Under the pieces are notes generated by a model, which did no database searches, was not told the DNA's origin, and was given only the letters and a program-made list of their open reading frames with translations. A stretch of 64,000 bases of DNA from Romanomermis culicivorax (taxonomy: Eukaryota > Nematoda > Enoplea > Mermithida > Mermithidae), in assembly GCA_963922205.1 (NCBI GenBank), contig CAWUHX010000015.1, positions 744,001 through 808,000 on the forward strand, read 5' to 3'. The position numbers and the translations under genes are program-made. This document shows positions 58,641-64,000 of this stretch, piece after piece. How positions within the stretch are numbered: position 1 is the stretch's first letter; the number at the start of each line of letters is the position of its first letter.

Positions 58641-59720
58641 ATGAAGTCGGAAGCTGATCTCCCTTCACAGATCGAGAACAAGGTCCAAGCAGCATTTGAG
58701 AATGCTCTTGGACCCCTCAACCAAAAGTTAGAGGCCATGAATGGTCGGAGGCACCCTCCTGTGTCCAGCTTTATGGCCCCTCCCACCTTCTCCGGTGCTT
58801 TTAGTGAGTCTATCACTGATTTTATGTCGCATCTTACTCGTTTCTTTACACTCCAGGGTGTAAGCAAAACGGATCATGCGTATAAAATCGCCTTTCTGGA
58901 GTCATGCCTCACGGGTCCTGCTCTTGCCTCCTACCAGGACTTTAGCAGCAGCACTCCAATACCTACCCGCTACGAAGAGTTTACAGCTTTTCTACGGAGA
59001 GATTTTCCGGTAGGGCGCGACTCTGATTTGCATCAGCAGCTGATCCAAGATCGACTGCAGAAGCCGACAGAGTCCGCAATAGTCTACCTTGAGCACCTCA
59101 AGACACTATCCAGGGTCGCGTATCCAGATCTCGCGACGGATGTCCGAGATTCTATCATCAAACCTATCTTTCTGCGAGGATTGAAGCTGGTCCTCCGAGA
59201 TAGTATCAAGTTTAGGGAGTTTACGACTCTTGAAGAGACACTCAAGGCAGCCTGTTACGCAGAATCCCAAATCTTTCGGGATGAGATCCGGTACACTGCT
59301 CCATCTAACCCCGTTTTCTCTTCAGAACCTAAACACGCCGGATATAATCCCGATATGCCTAACAGAAGCGCAAACGGACGTCAGAGCAATGCTCCAACGT
59401 CGTCATCCTCCGCCGATGAGGTTCACCGCTTGAAACAGGAAATGGCCAGGCTCACGGCCCACGTAGCGAAGCTCACGGCCCAGCAACGTGCACCAGCGCC
59501 AATCCAACAGACGCCGCCTCCACAGCCGTCGACACCAAATCAGTCCGCCGGGCGACGCTCGTCGGGAGCACACCTTCAAACGTGCTCCTTCCACGGACTG
59601 TGTACACATAGCGACGCCGACTGCCGGGCCCAGCATCCCACCGGTGCCGCTCCCGGTAACAACGCCGCTAACGGTGGCCGCTGTTATTTTTGCCGTACAC
59701 GTGTCCACCCCACGGACTGA
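58641..59720 (+). CDS. Retroelement gag (359 aa), ends at TGA inside a zinc knuckle
   Basis: A retrotransposon gag-like capsid domain occupies about residues 45-190 (APPTFSGAFSESITDFMSHL, ASYQDF, FLRRDFP). A Gln/Pro-rich linker follows, then a CxxH...H....C finger (residues 315-328). Near the end, CYFC...H begins a second, CCHC-type knuckle, but a TGA at 59718-59720 falls four residues after the His and before its last Cys. The frame stays open after the TGA. The ATG at 58641 is the first in a frame open from about 58476. GC content and codon use differ from the host genes. Confidence 0.85.
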   Translation: MKSEADLPSQIENKVQAAFENALGPLNQKLEAMNGRRHPPVSSFMAPPTFSGAFSESITDFMSHLTRFFTLQGVSKTDHAYKIAFLESCLTGPALASYQDFSSSTPIPTRYEEFTAFLRRDFPVGRDSDLHQQLIQDRLQKPTESAIVYLEHLKTLSRVAYPDLATDVRDSIIKPIFLRGLKLVLRDSIKFREFTTLEETLKAACYAESQIFRDEIRYTAPSNPVFSSEPKHAGYNPDMPNRSANGRQSNAPTSSSSADEVHRLKQEMARLTAHVAKLTAQQRAPAPIQQTPPPQPSTPNQSAGRRSSGAHLQTCSFHGLCTHSDADCRAQHPTGAAPGNNAANGGRCYFCRTRVHPTD

Positions 59721-60389
59721 TGTGATAGGCCATGCCCTCATTGTCGTCAAGTGCGAGTGCACCGATCAACTGCCTGTCCGCAGCGCAATCAGGCAAACAC
59801 GGCAGAGAATGACTACCAAAATACTGGTTATTCTTCCCAGGGGACAAATGTGTATCATCAGAGAAATGGTTATCACCCTCCTAACGGGATGGGAAACCAA
59901 TATCGGCAGCCCATACGTCGCAACAACGCCGTTGGGGCTACCGATGGCCCTCCTCATCCAGATCCTCTTGACCTGGATGATGAGGCACTTGCTGAACACC
60001 TGACAGATTCTTCACAACAGTGTTATCCTGTCTGCGTAATCAGTATTGGATTTTCAGTGGTCCAAGCAGCCCAGGTACCCGTACCAATAAATGTATCGGA
60101 CATACCGCTGCCACCACCACCACCAAGGTATGCGATGCCGGTCACTCTGGACCCCTCCACGACACCGCAGTTTGTTGGCCACGCTAACATCCTCGCATCG
60201 TATCGCATCCCCAAAATTAAGACTGCCGAGCCAGCTCCAGCCGCAAACACCACGTCTTCGGCGCCACCAGCCCGCATGGTCCCTCCAGGACCACCGCCTT
60301 CGATCCCCACGGATTCGGCTACGGAAGTCCTCAACCAGGTCGAGCCCATGAATTTGTCAGGTATACTACCTTCTTCTTCAGGTGATCCT
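59721..60389 (+). CDS. Continuation of gag frame after TGA
   Basis: In the same frame as gag and reached only by reading the TGA. The first codon after the stop is the Cys that would complete the CCHC spacing. A further C-x2-C-x5-H-x4-C knuckle follows, then a Gln/Asn/Tyr-rich stretch and a Pro-rich segment (IPLPPPPPRYAMP). There is no ATG near its start, which argues for readthrough rather than independent initiation. Confidence 0.6.
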
Positions 60390-61183
60390 AGAGTAGGAAC
60401 CAGAAATCTATCTCAGTCCACGACTCTATCGATTTCTTGTTCGCAGCGCCATCGCCCGTCCAAGACGCGATGTTGGCCATCTGGTCAGTTGACCTGGCCA
60501 AGAAATACCCGCATTTGCCGTGGACTCTGCTCAACGAGCCATCGCATGTCGAAGCGCTCACGGCCGCCGACGTGGTGCTTGCCGCACCTGTTTCAATGCG
60601 ACTCTTACGACCCGACGTCACCCGACGGGCACTCGAGTTCATTGCCAATGGGACTATCACAATCTCGCCCGTCGAGAAGTTCTTATTGGACGGGGAGCCA
60701 TCCTCCCCTTCGGTCGATGCCATCCGCGGAGCAGTTGAACAGGCCACTCGGATCCTCCTGCCTGCTGTCCCTGCTACATCACCGACAGCAGCGCCACCTG
60801 TTGCCGCGACATCGCCAACAAAAATGGACATTACTGCTTCCTCGCCCCCGGCCAAGGAACCCGCAAATGATCCTACACCGCCGGCAACAGCTCACAATAC
60901 ATCGTCGGCAACAGCCCAAAGTAAATCGCCGGCGCCAGCCCAAGAGACATCTCAGACCACTGCGACCAAGTCGCCTGTCATCGAACACATGGCCGTCGAC
61001 GAGACCTTACATCCGGTTAACGAAGATGTCAGCATTGTTGAGGAATCTCCGTTCCCAACAGCAGGCGCCCCACGGTCGCCAAAAATCGGTATCCTCCGGG
61101 AAATCCACCCGTGTGGTGGATTGGTCCTCGATTTCCCCGGCCAGGAACCCATCTCGTCTGACAGCGACGAAGAAGAAATCTGA
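60390..61183 (+). CDS. Unknown protein in the -1 frame, Ala/Pro/Thr-rich, acidic tail
   Basis: This frame opens after a TAG at about 60387 and has an ATG at 60437, ending TGA at 61181-61183 (248 aa from the ATG). The first 90 residues look globular ([39 protein letters not shown]). A Pro/Ala/Thr linker and an acidic end (DSDEEEI) follow. The gag frame is also open over the whole stretch but reads as Arg/Ser/Pro-rich noise-like sequence there. A -1 shift or internal start would be needed to reach this frame. No family recognised. Confidence 0.6.
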
Positions 61184-61211
61184 CACTGCCCCTCAGGCCA
61201 GATTTGTGAAA

Positions 61212-63857
61212 ATGAGTGAACACTTACAAATCACGTTTGTACAGTTGTTTTTGATAATAAAATTTACCTTGGTAGCATCACTGTTTCTAGGGGTGAGTTT
61301 GTCAGCACCGGCGGCTCAGTATCAATTTTGCGGTCTCTCAAGAAGCGGACATCCACTTGAGTTACCCCGGCATGTAGAGTGTAAACCACCGCAATCTTCA
61401 TGGAGCCCGCGGCGCATGAATGTTACGGTGTATGTCCCTAGTTCAGACCCGATTACAACCACAGCGTGGAAATGCACATTGCGCTCCCACAAAGTCTGCA
61501 CCAACACTGGTTTCTTCTGCTCTAGGGGCATCACTGCAGACGTCATTACCACTCAGCACTTAGCGCCTGCGGCATGCACGCTAGCACATCGCACTAAGAT
61601 TTTTGGTTCACAAAAACTTGTCGGCATTCGCCCTGGCTTTTATAGCACAAACCAAACATTGGAAGTGATGTACGAATGGTGTTGCAGCGACGTCTGCAAG
61701 ACAGTGACTAACCTCTTCATCGAGGAGGGACAAGTCGCTTCGTGGGACGGCACTACGGCCCTAAGCACCTTAGGCGATGAAGGTGGATGCTGTCCTACTG
61801 CAGGTCAGTGCACTACCCTAGACGGGGTCATTGTCTGGCCTGCACAAAACTTCACGGCACGGTGTCATCATCACCCCAAGGGAAATTACACTGCGTCCAT
61901 GTCAGGGAACCACGTCATCATCGATGATCTACAGGTTGCCCTCAAGATCCCGAGAAACTCCGGCGTCTTCCAACTGTGCCCAGAACTACGTTCCACCACA
62001 GTCCGGACGGATCAGGGTCTTCTCCTTCGCATCCACGGGAGATACAATTTGACCCAAAACTTGTTCAAATTAGCAAAGGACACACCTCCTGACCCTGTCA
62101 ATGCCAAATTGAACTACCTGGCTCAGCAGATCAAGGAATCGGAAATTAACGGTTTCCGGTTCATGTGGCTTGAGCTCTGCTCTCACGCTCAACGCTATCT
62201 TGACCTGACTTGGCAGTTGCTTCGCTTCGACCCTACCTTGGGTGCCCGGGCATTCCTCCAGAGGAATGACCTGACGGCGGAATTCACAGGCGACGCACTG
62301 ACAATATGGCCGTGTCAGAAGGTCAACGCCACCTACGTCTACCACTCGTACCGGGTGGGAAACGTTTGCTACAAGTACTTACCTGTACAGGTCGGCGGTA
62401 CCGTCTACTTCGCCACCCCCGGTGGTCCAGATCTCATTAAATCTAGCCCAATTGTGCTGTGTCATCACCACTTTACAGGGATTTTCCGAAATCGCTCGGG
62501 CTGGTTTACTGAGTCTGGCGGGGTCCATGTGAGCCACATCCCACTGGAACTCTTCTGGAAGCAGCGTTTCAACATCACTCACTTTGAGGCACCGGCGCTC
62601 TTCCATGACCAGTTGGCGATGACCCCTTCAAACTTTGCCTTCTTTAAACAGTACGTTTACAAGACTGAGCAAATTGAAGCGGTATTCAACCGGCTGGTAA
62701 ACTTTACCGCTGGTCTATCCCTGCAACCAGACGCCATTTACCAGGCCTTTGCAGGGGTAGGAACCGACATCAAGGCCTCGCTGGAAGGTGTCGGTTTGGC
62801 AGCAAACCATGTTATTACGGGTCAACAACACACCCTCGCCCAGGGCTTGCATGCTGTCCTGAGCGGGCCGGTCCAGTTGATCTTTAACATCCTAATTACC
62901 CTGACAGTGCTGATCGGTGTCCGATACCTTGCCTACCTTGGTGTATCTTATTATCTCAGCTACCGTCTGCAGAGCAAACAGGTCAGGTTTGTTAGCCGTT
63001 TCTCCCCGTTGGGTCTTTACCGCAAAGTACAATGCTGGATCGGTTTTCACTACGTGCAAAACAATGTGCCCTCCCAGCTTGACGGAATCACACCGTGTTT
63101 CGTCGTGCTGCTGGATACCAAGGAAACTCCTGCTTTCCTTGACATGGGTTGCCCCCGCACTATCATTAGCCAACGTCTTCATAAGGCCTTGGCTAAAGAA
63201 AGTCGGAAGGCGGTCATGGCGTTCCAGCAACATCACGACTTTAACCCATTGATGAGCATCAATGGTAAAGCCGTTCATACCATCCTTTCGGGACCATATG
63301 AAATCATGTTGCTCGGAAACCGCCAGCCGAACACACGGATCGATATACATCTCCATGTGTGCAAGACTACGTCTCCCTTCTGGGCACCTGTTGACCTCAT
63401 ACTCGGACTGGACTTCTTAGAACAGTTCAAGAACATTATGTTTAACTACCAACGTAATGTTTGTCGGCTGGACGCGGTAGAATTACCCCTCCTGCTGACC
63501 ACGCCGGAGATTGACCAGATCGACCCCTGGTGGGAGAACACCCGTGCTCTCTCGCCAAACTCAGACAGGTCGGGATCACGATCACGGTCCAGGACTTCGT
63601 CCATCTCTTGGCCACACTCACGGGCCTCCTCAGTTGCCTCATCACGTGGGTCAACCAGGGGATCCCGGGCCTCTTCTAGACGGGCAGGTCGTCATTTGTC
63701 GACCTTGCACGGGTCAGGTTGCCCTCGACCTCCGCCTGGAAACTCTCCAGTCACGCTAGAGATAGGCCGATACCGTGAGCCAAGTGATTCAGATGCTCCG
63801 GCATCACCCGTGCCAAATGCGCCACCGCTATCGGACACCAAGATTGAATCACTATGA
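61212..63857 (+). CDS. Env-like glycoprotein fused to a retropepsin-like domain
   Basis: The ATG at 61212 is in the gag frame and begins a typical signal peptide (hydrophobic core [16 protein letters not shown], cleavage near SAPA). The ectodomain runs to about 62870, is rich in Cys and has about ten N-x-S/T sequons. A long membrane segment lies at about 62872-62960. The cytoplasmic part then contains an aspartic-protease-like domain: hydrophobic strand, D-M-G at 63141-63149, and LILGLDFL about 86 residues later. An Arg/Ser-rich tail ends at TGA 63855-63857. The glycoprotein family is not settled; a class III (gB/chuvirus-like) type is possible but only a guess. The frame upstream is open to 59721, so it could also be read as part of a longer polyprotein. 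Confidence 0.7.
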   Translation: MSEHLQITFVQLFLIIKFTLVASLFLGVSLSAPAAQYQFCGLSRSGHPLELPRHVECKPPQSSWSPRRMNVTVYVPSSDPITTTAWKCTLRSHKVCTNTGFFCSRGITADVITTQHLAPAACTLAHRTKIFGSQKLVGIRPGFYSTNQTLEVMYEWCCSDVCKTVTNLFIEEGQVASWDGTTALSTLGDEGGCCPTAGQCTTLDGVIVWPAQNFTARCHHHPKGNYTASMSGNHVIIDDLQVALKIPRNSGVFQLCPELRSTTVRTDQGLLLRIHGRYNLTQNLFKLAKDTPPDPVNAKLNYLAQQIKESEINGFRFMWLELCSHAQRYLDLTWQLLRFDPTLGARAFLQRNDLTAEFTGDALTIWPCQKVNATYVYHSYRVGNVCYKYLPVQVGGTVYFATPGGPDLIKSSPIVLCHHHFTGIFRNRSGWFTESGGVHVSHIPLELFWKQRFNITHFEAPALFHDQLAMTPSNFAFFKQYVYKTEQIEAVFNRLVNFTAGLSLQPDAIYQAFAGVGTDIKASLEGVGLAANHVITGQQHTLAQGLHAVLSGPVQLIFNILITLTVLIGVRYLAYLGVSYYLSYRLQSKQVRFVSRFSPLGLYRKVQCWIGFHYVQNNVPSQLDGITPCFVVLLDTKETPAFLDMGCPRTIISQRLHKALAKESRKAVMAFQQHHDFNPLMSINGKAVHTILSGPYEIMLLGNRQPNTRIDIHLHVCKTTSPFWAPVDLILGLDFLEQFKNIMFNYQRNVCRLDAVELPLLLTTPEIDQIDPWWENTRALSPNSDRSGSRSRSRTSSISWPHSRASSVASSRGSTRGSRASSRRAGRHLSTLHGSGCPRPPPGNSPVTLEIGRYREPSDSDAPASPVPNAPPLSDTKIESL
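63060..63480 (+). CDS. Retropepsin-like domain with D-M-G active-site triplet
   Basis: Part of the ORF ending at 63857. The strand [17 protein letters not shown] and the later ILG follow the retropepsin plan, but the usual D-T/S-G has Met in the second position, which may lower or abolish activity. Confidence 0.6.
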
Positions 63858-64000
63858 GCTACTCAGAGCCCGAGGGATCACTCAGACCACGTACTCACGG
63901 TACAGGATGAGTCCACCCTTCTAAACGACCCGGAACCCTCCGTCGGATACGCTCTAGTAGGTCTACTACGTCGTACGGGACTGCCGATTCCAAAGCGGTC
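63858..64000 (+). CDS. Open frame after second TGA, running off the window
   Basis: The gag frame stays open for the last 143 bases after TGA 63855-63857. Reverse transcriptase would be expected downstream if the element is complete. An ATG overlapping the TGA (63854) starts only a short frame. Confidence 0.4.

Noticed and set aside
59403-59762. Minus-strand 119-aa frame in the retroelement
   Set aside because: Antisense shadow of gag in GC-balanced DNA; no start context or domain.
59488-60003. 171-aa plus frame overlapping gag end
   Set aside because: Arg/Thr/His-rich shadow; the gag frame carries the zinc knuckles.

Overview
This is a eukaryotic, intron-rich, AT-rich window from an invertebrate animal. 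A nematode fits best, but the species cannot be read from the sequence. Three things point there: short introns ending in T-rich YAG acceptors, an ether-lipid gene whose product ends in a type 1 peroxisomal signal (SKL), as in worms that lack the PTS2 route, and a VAB-19-like KANK gene.

Layout. (1) Positions 2709-18190, minus strand: twelve exons of a KANK-family cytoskeletal adaptor. The KN motif is at its amino end and the ankyrin repeats would lie beyond the left edge. Every exon junction is phase-consistent, but the KN-motif exon carries a one-base frameshift. A tRNA-Thr(TGT) sits on the opposite strand inside one intron. (2) Positions 19.4-41 kb: a transposon graveyard of elements inserted into elements. 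Many keep exact 8-bp target duplications, so the order of insertion can be read. At least four non-autonomous TIR families are present (called A/L, B, D and a Tc1-like C here), along with hAT elements and two Jockey/CR1-like LINEs. Families L, B and D share one GC-rich palindrome although their termini differ. (3) Positions 42337-52242, plus strand: a complete 17-exon alkylglycerone-phosphate synthase gene (AGPS, C. elegans ads-1), reconstructed exon by exon, about 603 aa, with intact FAD-binding and catalytic motifs. Its introns host B-family elements, a hAT MITE and an AACC-rich minisatellite. (4) About 53.8-64 kb, plus strand: a retroelement of clearly higher GC content. It has a long regulatory-looking leader (POU octamers, a p53-type palindrome, a roughly 66-bp repeat built on TGACGTCAGCAAC), a gag, and then a glycoprotein (env-like) ORF placed before, and fused to, a retropepsin-like domain. 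Reverse transcriptase is not in the window.

The retroelement is the most unusual object. One reading frame stays open from 58641 to the window end, interrupted only by two TGA codons. The first TGA lies inside a CCHC zinc knuckle that the next codons complete. A second, protein-like frame (60390-61183) overlaps the same DNA. The env-before-protease order is unlike the usual gag-pol-env arrangement.
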